NCBI RefSeq assembly: GCF_009727055.1 | Contig: NC_052349.1 | Coordinates: 94,953,568-95,017,567 of the forward strand | DNA length: 64,000 nt | Direction: 5' to 3' | Origin: Benincasa hispida | Lineage: Eukaryota; Streptophyta; Magnoliopsida; Cucurbitales; Cucurbitaceae | In this document: one piece after another, positions 22,137 through 34,600 of the stretch | Layout of the letters: every line of letters starts with the position of its first letter | How positions within the stretch are numbered: the first letter of the stretch is position 1 | Translations under genes and position numbers: made by a program | Notes under the pieces: model-generated | Seen by the model: the letters and a program-made list of their open reading frames with translations, nothing else | Told to the model about the DNA's origin: nothing | The model's database searches: none

Positions 22137-23012
22137 AAATGGTCATTTCAAATGTTGATTGCCAGGTCGTGCAATTTCATCTCTGCTGGCATGGAGGCTA
22201 AGCTGTGCATCTGCATACCATGGACAACGAAGTGATGTGGTGTCAGAGCCACCTGTAAAGGAGTAAGGGTTGGTATATAAGGGAGCGATCTTGGAATTGC
22301 AAGGACGACCATGGAAGATTTTCAGATGCATAAGCATGAAATGATCATCCACCTTATAAAATGTGAGTCGACTACAAATCAATTGTGAAATTTATTGAGA
22401 GCAACTGTCCAGTGATCATTTTGTAGGTACCTCCATCCCAAACAAAGTCTGGTAATCTTTTCTAAGCAACTGACAGTTCTGTAGTGTAAACTAATTTTCT
22501 GAAGACAATATTGGAGAAAATCTTGTATTGATCTAAAAGAACTTCTTATAACCTAGGGACCCCTATTTAAAAGCTACAAGCCAGCCTTTGTTTCTTAACT
22601 AACCAGTAGCCAGTCTAATGAGCAACTAAGTCCTTTACCTAGGTAAAAAGTTGAAAACAGAAACTGAAGTTTAAACCAGAAAAGAGACCAAAACAAAACA
22701 GAGATTACACCAAAACCTACAAACCAAGGTTGTTATAAAGGTAGTAAAGAATTTATATCACTTTGATGGGAGCTCTCATGACAGTAAAGATATAACAAGG
22801 AAAGAAAATACAAAACCAAATGAGCAAGGGTCAAGCACCCTCGTCCTGTGCATATCCCACGTGATTTTTTAGCAAAACATACACAAATTATTCAAGGATG
22901 TCCATCGTCTAAATTCTAGAACATATGAGGATATCTGACATCTAAATTTCTTGCCATACCATTCGGAGAGTAACAAGGAAACCCATATAAGAGATAATGT
23001 AACACTCGGCCC

Positions 23013-23200
23013 CTTGTTTCAGAATCAGAACCCTGGAAATCAAATTCTTGGGGGTTTGTTTTGGAGTTCTCAAAACCTGGGAATGAGATTACTGTGTTTG
23101 GAGATTAGTGTTCTGAAGCATGGAAATTAGATTATTGTGTACAGGCAACAGTGTTCTAAAGCTTGGGAATTAAATTACTGTGTTTAGGGTTCAGTGTTCC
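23013..23200 (+). repeat. Tandem repeat of about 43 bp, four imperfect units
   Basis: Units beginning 'ttct.aa' start at 23,067, 23,111 and 23,154, with a partial one at 23,197 and a diverged one before 23,067 (from about 23,018). Each carries 'tgggaatNa.attactgtgt' or a variant. Intervals are 44, 43 and 43 bp. Confidence 0.7.
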
Positions 23201-23521
23201 GAACCCTGCGTTTGCACAATTTTTTTCCCATTTTTTCCTTGAACTATTTTGTTCTCTTAGTTTCTTAGTGGGTGTTCTGTGAAGTGTAGAGCATCGATCA
23301 ATTTTTCTTGGGACTTTTGAATGAAGTATTTAATTTATGTTATAGTCTAAGAATAAGAAAATTTCCAACAATCAAAACATTGCCTACCATAAATAAAAAG
23401 GATAACATATCACGGCAATGCCTACCATAATAAAAAGGAAAACGTAACATGGCAATGCTTGCGGTCATGAGCTTGAACATGATTAAAAGTCTAGAAGTAA
23501 GATACAAAAATATGAACAAAC

Positions 23522-23560
23522 ATTAAAATAATAATAATGATAATAATAATAATAATAAAT
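23522..23560. repeat. AAT/ATA microsatellite
   Basis: An almost uninterrupted run of 'aat/ata' triplets with one 'gat' interruption. Confidence 0.9.
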
Positions 23561-23909
23561 AACATGACATAATATAACATGGCAATCAATGTCCACATAA
23601 ACTTGTCACCAAAAAGGTCGAGCAAAATTCAGTGAAGCAGAGTGCAGAAATAGGAGGCTAAATCCTAATATAGAAAATAAATTCACTTTAAAGGTCATTC
23701 ATAGAAACATATATTTATCAAATAAGACAGAGATAGCATTCTATTCAAATAGATGTCTAATCTTGAAGTTTTGTTATTTATAGGAAAAAAAAATTGAGTT
23801 TGTACTTGGAAATATTGTGATAATCAAGCAAACACATCTATCAAGAGGAAATATAATTTTGTAAGTACTAACTATAACAAGTTAACAAGTTTACTGAAGT
23901 ATATATTTC

Positions 23910-24240
23910 CTAAAGTAAAAAAACAATTTTGTAATATCAAACAATTCTTTTCATTGGGTTTGTAAGGCTTTTCCTAATTTAGGGTTTCAACTACCATGTA
24001 TTATAAAAATAGAAACTTGGCTTTATGATGGCGAGTGGCAAGCAACTGCCCATGGGGTTGTGTTTGCAACCCCATAATTTTTCTGAAGTAAAAAACAATT
24101 TTGTAATATCAAAACAATTCTTTTCATTTCGTATGGCTTTTCCTAATTTAGGGTTTCAACTATCATGTATTTAAAAAATAGAAACTTGGTATTTTACTTA
24201 TGGTGGTGAGTGGCAAGCAACTGCCCATACAACCCCATAG
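23910..24240 (+). repeat. Direct duplication, about 150 bp unit
   Basis: Two adjacent segments share 'aacaattttgtaatatcaa', 'ttcctaatttagggtttca', 'actNNcatgtatt', 'agaaacttgg' and 'gagtggcaagcaactgccca' in the same order. The second copy starts about 155 bp after the first. Confidence 0.7.
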
Positions 24241-24281
24241 CTTTGTTTTTCTTTTTTTTGCAACTCCAAGATATTGATTAC

Positions 24282-24549
24282 TATTAAATGATATATAATC
24301 AAAGCTACCTTCACCCATCAGCTTAAGCTTTTGGGTCAATCAGTGATTTAAGATAGTATCAAAACAGGTGGTCCAAGGAAGTTTTGTGTTCAAGCCCCTG
24401 CAATGGTATTTCTTCCCCTATTAATATTGATTTTTACTTGTTGGGCATTCTCCATCTCAAGCCACAACTGAGGAGGATTGTTAAATGATATATAATTAAA
24501 TCTACCTTCACCTATCAGCTTAAACTTTTGGATCAATCGATGGTTAGAA
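24282..24549 (+). mobile_element. TRIM-like miniature LTR element, copy B
   Basis: It has the same design as copy A. The left terminal repeat begins near 24,282 ('tattaaatgatatataat') and the right one at 24,479 ('tgttaaatgatatataatt'). The primer-site position reads 'tagtatcaaaacagg' (24,354-24,368), more decayed than in the other copies. Internal words 'gtggtccaaggaag' and 'gtgttcaagcccctgcaat' match copies A and C. 'gaggaggat' stands in for the purine tract. Confidence 0.7.
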
Positions 24550-24662
24550 TTACATTGGCTAAACATGGTTTTGAGAAACCCAAAACCACACCACCCAACC
24601 CAAAACAGGGGCAAGCGACCCCCTATTCATCACTGAAAGTACAAAGAGAGGTATGGGATGCC

Positions 24663-24685
24663 GAGAGAGAGAGCGAGAGAGAGAA
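24663..24685. repeat. GA microsatellite
   Basis: A short run of GA dinucleotides with a single C interruption. Confidence 0.8.
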
Positions 24686-24874
24686 GTACATTGTATCGAA
24701 GCCCAACAAGTCCTCTTCAAAGAGGCCAATGATTTGAGTGGATTGAAATCTGGCTTTCTATTTTTCACCCTCTCAAACATATGAGAGGAAATGAATAATT
24801 AGAACTTATTCGATTACATCATGTTCTATAATAATATTGTCCATAAATATAAAGAATTAACATGTGATCTGTAT

Positions 24875-24880
24875 TTTATT
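24875..24880 (-). promoter_or_regulatory. Candidate poly(A) signal of the TBC gene
   Basis: AATAAA reads on the minus strand about 177 nt after the stop codon of the TBC gene, within a 'gacaataaaatac' context. It is a plausible 3' end for the transcript. Plant signals are loose, so the true cleavage site needs RNA data. Confidence 0.5.
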
Positions 24881-25056
24881 GTCCAAAGGGTGTTATAAAT
24901 GCAGAGATTGAGAGTCAATTGTAACGTTACCAATAAAGAATCTGAAGCAGAGGCAGTCGCATAAACTTCAGTTTGAATCTTTGAACTGCCGATGCATTTT
25001 TCAACTGTTTCATAACAGCTATTATAATTTTGTTGCTTCGTATAAATGGTGCAGCT

Positions 25057-25098
25057 CTAGTCCTCATAACGAGATCGGAGGCTCCTTTTCTTGATTAC
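25057..25098 (-). CDS. TBC gene exon 10 (residues 675-687) and stop
   Basis: 'gtgtcag|GTAATCAAG' opens 13 codons, VIKKRSLRSRYED, then TAG at 25,059-25,057. A short basic last exon in phase with exon 9 supports the join. Confidence 0.82.
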   Translation of the reverse strand, partial: VIKKRSLRSRYED

Positions 25099-25563
25099 CT
25101 GACACAAAAAGGGGCAAGTTTCAAAGTACTTCGATAATAACTTTAACTCATAAAAACATTAACAATAATGCCACACGAGCAATATAAAATATCCTCCTAG
25201 TCATTCAATTCATTGTGATCACTGATCACCAAAAAAATCCCCAACTGGCAATGAGAAAAAAGAAGAATATTATAACATTCAGAAATATTATATAGTTTTA
25301 AAATATTAATTAAAAAAAAAAAGAACATGACTGTTGTGCTAAACTTGTCCGTAATAAAAATTCTTTCTGGACCTATCACTAAGTAATTAAAGATAATTGG
25401 GTCAATGGACGTTCATGTAGCATGTTGCATCTAAATTTAATATAAGCAACCAATCGAGATAATTGATTCAGTTTATGAATGGAGAAATGGCATTTTTCCC
25501 TTCAAGATAAAAAAAGGGTTGACAGCAATTGGTGCGTTAAAAAAAATACGGCAAGATTAAGAT

Positions 25564-25611
<48 letters not shown>

Positions 25612-28600
25612 AACCCTGCATCTCACCTTGGAAAAATATTTCTTCCGCAATTTGATTGCTGTACGTATACATCTTTTGACACTAATCTTCAGCATCTTAT
25701 CATTAAAAATCTGTCAAAAGATAATTGTCATTGCCTGCTGTAGACATAAAATAGCACACGCCTATATTGTGCTCTTCCACAGCCCAACCCACCCCCAAAA
25801 AAGAGTGAGAAAGGAAGATAGAACAGAACTTGACAAAAGTAGTGTAACAACTAGCAACTTAGAATAATTAAAAGATTGTTGTTCCACGGACAAGTAAACT
25901 TTTCATGATCAAACACATAAACAAACACAAATACACACAAATACACATGAGAAATAAGAATCTAAATTCATAGGGTACTTGTATTTTACGATATTTGATC
26001 AAACACATGTAAACATACACAATGCACAAAAACACAAATAAGAATCCCAATTATAGGTAAATTGGGATAATTCATTTTAACCAACGATAAACAAGATTAA
26101 TATGAAACTACCCCAAGATTATCATGCTCTTAATACTCTTGCTCATTGTAACCAGAACTCTAAATAAATAGAAGAAATAACTGGAAATCCAACTTCACAC
26201 CTGATGTAACCTAAGTAGCCTCAAGGATTAATCCTCCAAGAATCAAGATGATAAAGCTTTTATTAGAATGAATAATGTGTTCCATACAAGAAGAGAATGT
26301 TCCTATTTATAGAGTTTTATTACAAATGGGGAAAAAAATGGCATTAATCTAGAATATTGCTTAATTACCCAATTAAGCCTTATTCTTCTTACATCATTTT
26401 ACCCCTCCAAAAAGAAAACTCGTCCGCAAATTTAAAAAGGAAAAAAAATGATGAAGCAAACAAGGAATGATATAAACTTATCCAATGGAATATGACCAAA
26501 CCAACCTCCTACATTTTGAACAAAAATATTATGATCAAAGGGATAAATTTGAGACAAAAAATCCAATATTGCCACCAAAAGATGAACTTCTCCATCAGTC
26601 ACAAACTCAAAAAGATGTTTCCTTCAAGTTCATTCAAAACCATATTCAAATGACCAATCACTAAAAAACCACCTTCCAAAGGGAATCGTTCAAGAATCAC
26701 GTCTTCTTTATCATTTGCTTCAAGTTCTTCAACAGTTTGGTGATCTATTTCCAACGCAATCAACGTGTCGTTCTTGCTCGATTCTTGCTCAGTGTTCGGT
26801 ACCTCTTTTCCATCTTCTTCGTTGGATTTTTCTTCTTCACTTGAGACAATTTCCGAATTAACATCTTCAAATTCTTCCTTTTCTTCTTCTTCAACTTCGT
26901 TCGTATGATTTTTGTCCCAATCACCTCCGTTAACTACATGGGCCTCAACAAGATTTTTCCCAATTTTATCTTCAAGGTTTTCTATTTGAAAATTTTCCAA
27001 TTGTGATTCTTTTGTTTTTTTCTTCCTTATATGAAATTAATATATTCTTAAACTCTTGCAAATAAATTGATAAATGATCAATATGTTGAGTCATTTTTTC
27101 CAATGAACATTGGATTTCTTTTGCTGTTTTCTATATTTTGTCCAATGCTATGGGATCAAAATAGTCATTGTGCTGGATTCTTGGATATGTTTCAATCTCA
27201 TAGTGGGTATAGAACTTATCCATTGATTTTCTTGAATCAACCTTTCTTGATCGTGTTTCATAACCAAAAGAATGATTTCAAGTCTTGAACATTCTTCTTG
27301 TAAAATCGATTCTTGATGATTCTTTAATTCATCTAACTTCCGATCTTTACGTTGATTTCTTGAAAAATGGGTTTCATTGGATCGTTGAGCTCTTTTTCGA
27401 TATTGTCACCTTCTTATTCCCTCCCAAACTGACTTAAAACGTCTTCAAAGTCATTAGATCACTAGAATCAAATTTCCAACGTGGATAATGATAGGTTCTT
27501 TGAGAAAATCGAGCATGGACAAAATTAGTATATTGAAATTCTTCTTCTGAATCACTTGAGTTAGAATCCCAGCATTGTTTTTTGAAGTAAAATTGATTTT
27601 CTTGCATATAACAACTACTGGTCTTTTTTTTGGACATCTTCTTTGATCGACAATAATCCATTCTTACAAAATCTTGAAAAATCTTTGATTTCTTCTTTCT
27701 TTCTTGGAATTTCAAGGGTTTCCCATAATTAGATGTGGATTGTTCGACAACGAGCACAACACACAAAGCTCCTTCTTGTGATCGGCATCACCAAGAGTTT
27801 CCCGGACTTCCACCAACGACAGTCAACATTGGCTCAGACGGACTCTGATACCAAATTGATGTAGCCTAAGTAGCCTCAAGGATTAATCCTCCAAGAATCA
27901 AGATGGTAAATCTTTTATTAGAATGAATAATGTGTTTCATACCAAAGGGGAATGTTCCTATTTATAGAGTTAAACAAGTTGGAGTAAAAAGGAAATTAAC
28001 CTAGAATATTGCCTAATTATTCAATTAACCCCTATTCTTCTTACATCAACACCAATTGGATATCGGTGAACCTTCCCCATTTAGAGAAGAAAGCCTTTTT
28101 CCAAGTAGCCAAATGTTTTTAATCCAGAAGGAGCCCAAGATACAAGGAAGGGAATTGACCCACGTCACAACCAACCAAAGGGGGCCATGGACTCAACTTA
28201 GAAGAATAGTAGTTAAGAACAAAAATAGAACACCCCCTTCCTCTTGTTAATTTTAGGACCAAAGATCGCTTTAAAAAAATATCAAAAAAAAATTTGTTGA
28301 GACTTGAAAGGAATTTTCCTCTCTGCAAAAAAAAGAAAAGAAAAAAAGGTATCATAACAAACTAAAGGCAAACTAAAGGCGATGCAAGCTGCCGTACTGC
28401 TTCCCCACCTTGAAACCTTCAACCACTCCTTTCTTTAACGCCAAGTGACACCATCCTACTCAAAACGTCCACCACTAGGATGAAAGGAAGGGGAACCCCT
28501 TGCAAAAAATCCCTTGAAGCAAAGATCTTACCTCATGGCTTCCAATTGAATAACGGTTGAGAAATTAGTCCATCCTAATACAATTCCAAATACAAAATCT

Positions 28601-31600
28601 CCACTCAAAACCAAACCCCTTCTTCCCCAACACATTATCTAAGAAACTCCCGTCCACATGACCATACTCTTGATCACGTTCTCCTCTTACTCTCCCCATT
28701 TGAGGCTTATTTCTCCTAGGAATATAATAAATTGCCTTTGTCCCTTGTAATTACTTCTTTCCTCCAAGGGGATTTCTCTACTGTGAGAAAACGTTGCACA
28801 GCCAACATCCGACATTGTGGGTTGGGCATGAACCTTGCCTTCTTTTTTGGTTCCTTGCTGTCTTCCTCAACCTCATAGTCACTAATCTCAATGATCTTGA
28901 TCTCAGGGTTTGCTCCTCTTTGTGTTGAAGGTTTGCCTGAACAAAAGGTTCTCCAAGGTTCATCCAGTCTTTCATGGGATAAGGTCTTTCCACACGCATT
29001 CCCATCTCATTGTGGTTTGTTAGAGATCATTGCTCCAACGCAACACTATTCTCTAATAGCATTTGCACATTCACTACACCTCCTTCATGTAGCTACATCC
29101 CCTTCTCCAACCTTTTTTTTTTTGGTAAAAGAAACATTTCATTGATGAATGAAATTAAGGGAGAACCCCAAACACCTAAAGGTGATTACAAAAGAGTCTC
29201 AATTATTGACTAAAAAGGATAAGCTAAAATGAGAGAGGATGCTTTGTTTTACACCATGAAAAAGCAGTAGACAAAAACGAACTCGATAAAACAAACAAAA
29301 AGAGAAAAAGTCATGAAAAATCCTTCTATTCCTTACATCCCATAAACTCCAAAAGAAAGCACGAATCAGAGCCAAATCATCTTATTTGTATCACCAAAAG
29401 GGTGACCCAACAACAATGATGCCAAGATGTCATAGATGGTATTTTGACATGTAAAAGACCAACAAAAGCCCGCAAAACAATATCCCAGAAGCTGGTAGCA
29501 TAAGAGCAATGCAAGAATAGCTCCAAATGGAATTGATTAAAAAGGAATCCACTGTTGACAGTTGTGTTTCTCGTAGGAGAACCATACCAGAATATGATAA
29601 ACCAAGGTACATTTCCTCCAAGAATTAAGGCCCTTACATTCCAAGTTAGGAACTTCATTGGTGAACCCTCCCGAATAGCCAAGGTGGCTGATTTGTCATA
29701 GTGGATTGATGTGTATAACCTTGTAATTCTCGGTGAAGCATTGGTTTTTTGCCTGCAATAGTTTGCAATTTTTGGGTCTTAGAGGGAGGAGGGTTGACTG
29801 GAATTTCCATAACAAAAATGGCCATGTTTAGTCAATAAGGAACCTAAATCCCGATAAGACCAAGGAAGACCACTTGTTCCTATTCTTACTCACACAATTT
29901 TAGGTCCACGTTTTTAACCCAACTTGTTGGAGTTGCCTAACCAATTTTGACCTCGGTTAACAAATATGTGTCCTCACTTTAAAGGGGAGTGGCTTGTGGA
30001 GCAAGTCCTTTCTTTTTCTCTTCACAAGTGTGTTCTTTGGAGTCTTGTGCAGCCCCCTATCCACATTACAGCATCAAAATGCCACGGAGAAAGAATGTGT
30101 GCCCTTTCTACGCACATCCACACACTGACAGCCTACATACGTCTGTTCCATACATGATGCCTGCCTGCCTGTGGGCACATGCTCCCCAGCATGATGGCAT
30201 GTCCTGCATGGGTGCGTGCCCACCTATACACATATTAAGGGCATCCAACGTCTAATTAAAGAAAAATAAATGCAGAGAACACAAAACAGTCAAGAGCCAA
30301 ATCAGAAAAGTGTCCTATATGTTCTGAACAATGTCTGATAGAACTGTATTAGGGAATAGAGCTTAAACTGATATTTCATTGATGATATGGAAGAAAGAAT
30401 TGGTAATATTTACCAGAATCAATTAGCATAAAATATATTCAAAAGCATATACCTTTATCAGATCATCAATAGAACGTGTTTCTCTAATTATCTTTTGGCG
30501 ATTCATTATAAGGATTGCTGCAACACAATAAACAGGAAGCTCGTCATCACCCTGCTTAGTTGATGATATTACAGTGCACTTCTTCATAGGATCATTCCTT
30601 GAACAAAGATTCCTTGTCAAGCCACAAAAAGCATGAGCAGATGTTGACTTCATTCCAGCATTGTCACATGAAGAACGTTCCAAATTTCCATTAGTTGATT
30701 GTAAGGTGTCTTTCATGTTAATGTGACTATTCTCCATGTCTCCTTCATTTGTTTCCACTTCCGAGCCTCTTGGAAGTTGTAATGTCAATGCTTCTAGACA
30801 ACTACCCTCTAAACTGTAAACTCTTGATTCATCAAAATCAGCAGCCCACATCATCTGAATGAAGGACAATAAGCTGTTAGGATTGAAACAGTATTTCTTA
30901 AATTACTAATTGACCCAAAAGCTTAAGTTAGTAGATGAAGGCAAACTTAATTATATATCATCTAGCACTCCCCTCACTTGTGGACTTGAAATATAAAGAA
31001 GACCCAACAAGTAGAAATCAAATTAATTGGGGAGGAAACAACATTGCAGGGACTTGAACACAAAACTCCGTTGGACCACCTGCTCTGATACCATCTTAAA
31101 TCACCAATTGACCCAAAAACTTAAGTGAGTGGGAAAAGGCAAATTTAATTATATATATCATCTAACAATATTATATTTTCATTTCAGGTCAGCCATGAAT
31201 AACAAGCAATTGCCCAATGTTACATCAATTTTAGATATATAAAAAAGAACCCAATTACAAATTCAATCACTATGGTGTATTTTAACTTAAAGTGAGAGTT
31301 TGAGAGAATGTATTATTTATCATTCATCAAATATCAAAGAGAAGTTATTATCCACAAGAAAAGATTGAAATATCCATCAATATGTCGATATATCAATATA
31401 GATATCAATATTTTAACCATTAAGGAAATCTAGAAGTCCAAAGAAAGTCAATGTTCTATTGTGTATCGTTCACTAAATATTTATGTATGCATATACTTTA
31501 GGAAGTATGAACACACTGAAAAATGGATGTTAGCGTTAATTCCTATACAAATAGAGCAGTAAATAATAAACAAAGGAAAAGAAGACTGAACTCATTGAAT

Positions 31601-34600
31601 TTCCCATTACCGCCAAAAGCCACCAGTTGAAATTTGTGGCACCAGTTGGAATTTGCAGGGGAATGAAGCTTGAGGTTTACGTCTTTCAAGCCTAAAGCAT
31701 TAGTAGATAGGCTTATACCTCCATCTTCAGAGGCTTACGCCTCTTTTAATGTGGCACAGGTGTAAGCAAGGCACCTTAGAGCCACCTCACCTCAAGGCTT
31801 ACGCCTTAAATGATTTTTATAACATCAGTAACGATATCCAAAATAACCACCACGGGTTGGTTTGATCTAATGGTCAATAATGAAGAATGTAAACTGTTGG
31901 ATTTTCTTTATATTTTTCTTAATATTAGTTGTCTTATTTGTAATATTTTCCTTATTAGTAGATATTTTAGCCTTATTGGCAGATAATTTTTTCCTTATTG
32001 GTATGGATGGTCTTCCTTGAATGCAAGAATGCCTTGTATTTGATTCAAAATATTGAAGAAATAAAATAATTTTATTTCCTCTCAAAATTCAAGTTGGAGC
32101 AAAGATAACAATGAATTCAAAAAAACTAACCCATGTTCTCCTATTTTCCTTGTTTTGGGTCATAAAATAAACGGGCACAAATGATCATAACCACTAACTT
32201 GTTATACCATATATCGCACCCAAACAAGAGAAAGGCTAGAGATAACAAAGACAGTTTCCATTTTGTTTTGGACGAGAAGCTGCATAAGCGTGAGAAGATG
32301 TAGATGAGCTTGTCTATCGTAATTAAGTATTAGTACAAGTACTTGGTATAGCAGATAGTCTCCCAAATATATCTGTGCTACAAATGCAAAGCAGAGTTGA
32401 GCATACAGCACGCAAAACTTATTCATTACATAACAAAGGAAATATGAACTAGAAGAGTTTATTACTTATGCTATAAAATCAGAACATATCCCTCCATAAG
32501 CTGCCCATATGCTAGAAAACAACGTAATGATTCCTATTTGCTGAACGTGGAGTGAAAAAGAGCACTAACCTCCCACATACAAAGTGCCTCATTAAATGAT
32601 AACTCCCGACGAAAAAGTACCAAAAGCATCGGAAATGCAAAATGTAGGCTCTCAGCACCTACATGTGACAGGTGAGTGAAGATTTCCTTGTCAGTAAGTT
32701 CCAAAATTTTCCACAATGCTTCCAACTGTTTCATCACCCGAGTTGGGCCTTCCATTTGAAAATTCTCACGCTGGAAGATCGCAACAGCATGAATGTCAGA
32801 GGGGGAGATAATAAGAAAATCCAGCCCAAGATATTTCCAACATTACTCAAGTACCATTCTCCTTAAGAGCATCTCGAAGCACCAAAATGCATCAGCATTA
32901 TCCTCAAATAGAACAACAAAAGGAGACAGCAAGTCACTCATTCCTGAAATCATAATTGATAATACCATATATTGCAGCAAATTATATTAGTAGAAAACAT
33001 GGATGAGGAAACTGATACAAAAATAAAACAATTCACAACCTTGACAATAACCAGTTGCAGGATCAACCCATGCATAAACTGCAAGGATATCTGACATCCT
33101 AGCTAAGTTTCTTGTATCCTCATAGAACTCAAGATGACTATCTGTTCGAACCACATCTACCACTGGACAAAAAATACAAGTCCAAGAAGTCAAGACTATC
33201 AAGAAAAATTAGATCTGTACATCAAAACATAGACCCAGATCTGCTCTTTACTGATATTTACCTATTCGGTGCAGGGTCCAAAGCCATTCAGATACTCTGT
33301 CTTCACTGACAGCATTATTACGGTAGACTGTTGCATTTAAGTATTTCGTTTCTGGTACAGTTGGCTTCTTGTTATTGCACAAGCTATTCTGCTGAAATTC
33401 TGGATCACTTGAATCAAGATGTATTATTTCAGTTTCAGAGCTAATGGGATGAGAAACATTGTTAGAGGACGAGGCAGTTGATTCAATAACTAAATCTTCA
33501 TTGTTATTTATCTGAAAACTGTGCATGCTGCCATCTTCAAATCTCAGTTCACGTTGAGTTGAAAGTTTGGCATTATGAAGGAAATATTTGTTCTTATCTT
33601 TGTTGTCCTTAAACAAGTCAATGACTGGTAGAGGAGGAAAATCATAATCATTTTCTGTAACAATTGCTGATCCATCTGCTTCACTCCCAGGTTTTAGGGA
33701 ATAACAATTGCAAGGACCAGAAATAGGGACACAACAGGTAGATCCATCTGCCACACTATCTGTACTTTCCCTAATGCTTGCAAGTTCTGCTGAATCACTC
33801 GAGCTTTCCCTTCGGCATGTGTATGATTTATCTATACAATTATTATTCCTACAAAAAGAATCTTCTACTGTATTAGTATTATGAACGGAAACTTCTCTAC
33901 TTTCACTCTCAGCTTCCCTTGGTCCATCTTTAGATGACGTCCTCATATCCATAACTTTAGAACCCACAGGGTAGGCAAGAGAACCAGTTCCTATGCTAGA
34001 ATGTATCATCCGACACTCCTCTATCAGGTCCTTGTAACGTTCCCTGCATGAAAAGTTTGTCTTTTCATTTGTAAGCGAACCATGAACCAGTACAATTCCA
34101 CATCTTCAAGTACTATGAAGAAAATTCAAACAAAAAAGGGATAATATTCAGTTCAGAAATAAGAAAGGTCTATAGCCGCTGGCAAACAAGAAACAAGAAG
34201 ATAACAAGAGAGAGGGAAGAACAAAAGAGAAAAAGAAGGATCCTCTAATAAGAACTTATTGTGTAGGTCATCTTTTCAGTTAGAACTCTGTTTAGAACAT
34301 CATTCACTTTCTCAGTTCCTCTCGGTGCATTCTATCTAAATCTTTCTTAGCTATGATTCACCATTTTAAATAAGAAAATTTTCATCCATATAATTATTTT
34401 TGGGTAAGAAACTACGTATACAATGGCATAAAAAAAACCAAACTCAATAAAACAAAAGAAAAAGAAAAAGCAAGAGGTCCAACACTAACTATAGTAACGG
34501 ACCCCAATCCAAAAGAACAAGACCGAGCGCTACCATTTAATTACAAAAATATTTTGTCTTCGACACCCAAAGAGACATGGAACCTAACAAGGGATCAAAC

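Larger units (their letters stand above)
22137..24281. other. Intergenic DNA downstream of the TBC gene
   Basis: No gene was recognised apart from the small repeats listed separately. Two stretches near 23,920-24,060 and 24,080-24,240 resemble each other ('aaaacaattttgtaatatcaa', 'tttcctaatttagggtttca', 'gagtggcaagcaactgccca'). They therefore form a direct duplication of about 150 bp. Confidence 0.5.
26202..28048 (-). mobile_element. Non-autonomous LTR retrotransposon, 1,847 bp, complete with TSD, in TBC intron 8
   Basis: Terminal repeats at 26,202-26,396 and 27,857-28,048 (195 and 192 bp) both start TGATGTA and end TACATCA and align along their length with some substitutions and small indels. 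They are flanked by identical 5-bp duplications ACACC (26,197-26,201 and 28,049-28,053). On the minus strand the 27,857 LTR is 5': directly inside it is 'TTGGTATCAGAGTC' (27,841-27,854), an initiator-Met primer site. A purine tract 'ttggaggggtaaaa' sits just before the 3' LTR. The 1.46-kb interior has only short ORFs, one strongly acidic, and no pol. It lies in sense orientation to the TBC gene. Confidence 0.92.

Noticed and set aside
29989..30255. Plus-strand frames near a GC-richer patch as a gene
   Set aside because: Overlapping frames without domain or start context, inside intron 8 of the TBC gene.
33248..34009. Stand-alone 253-codon gene
   Set aside because: It is the open part of TBC exon 4; the true exon begins earlier at an AG acceptor and ends at a GT donor at 33,261.
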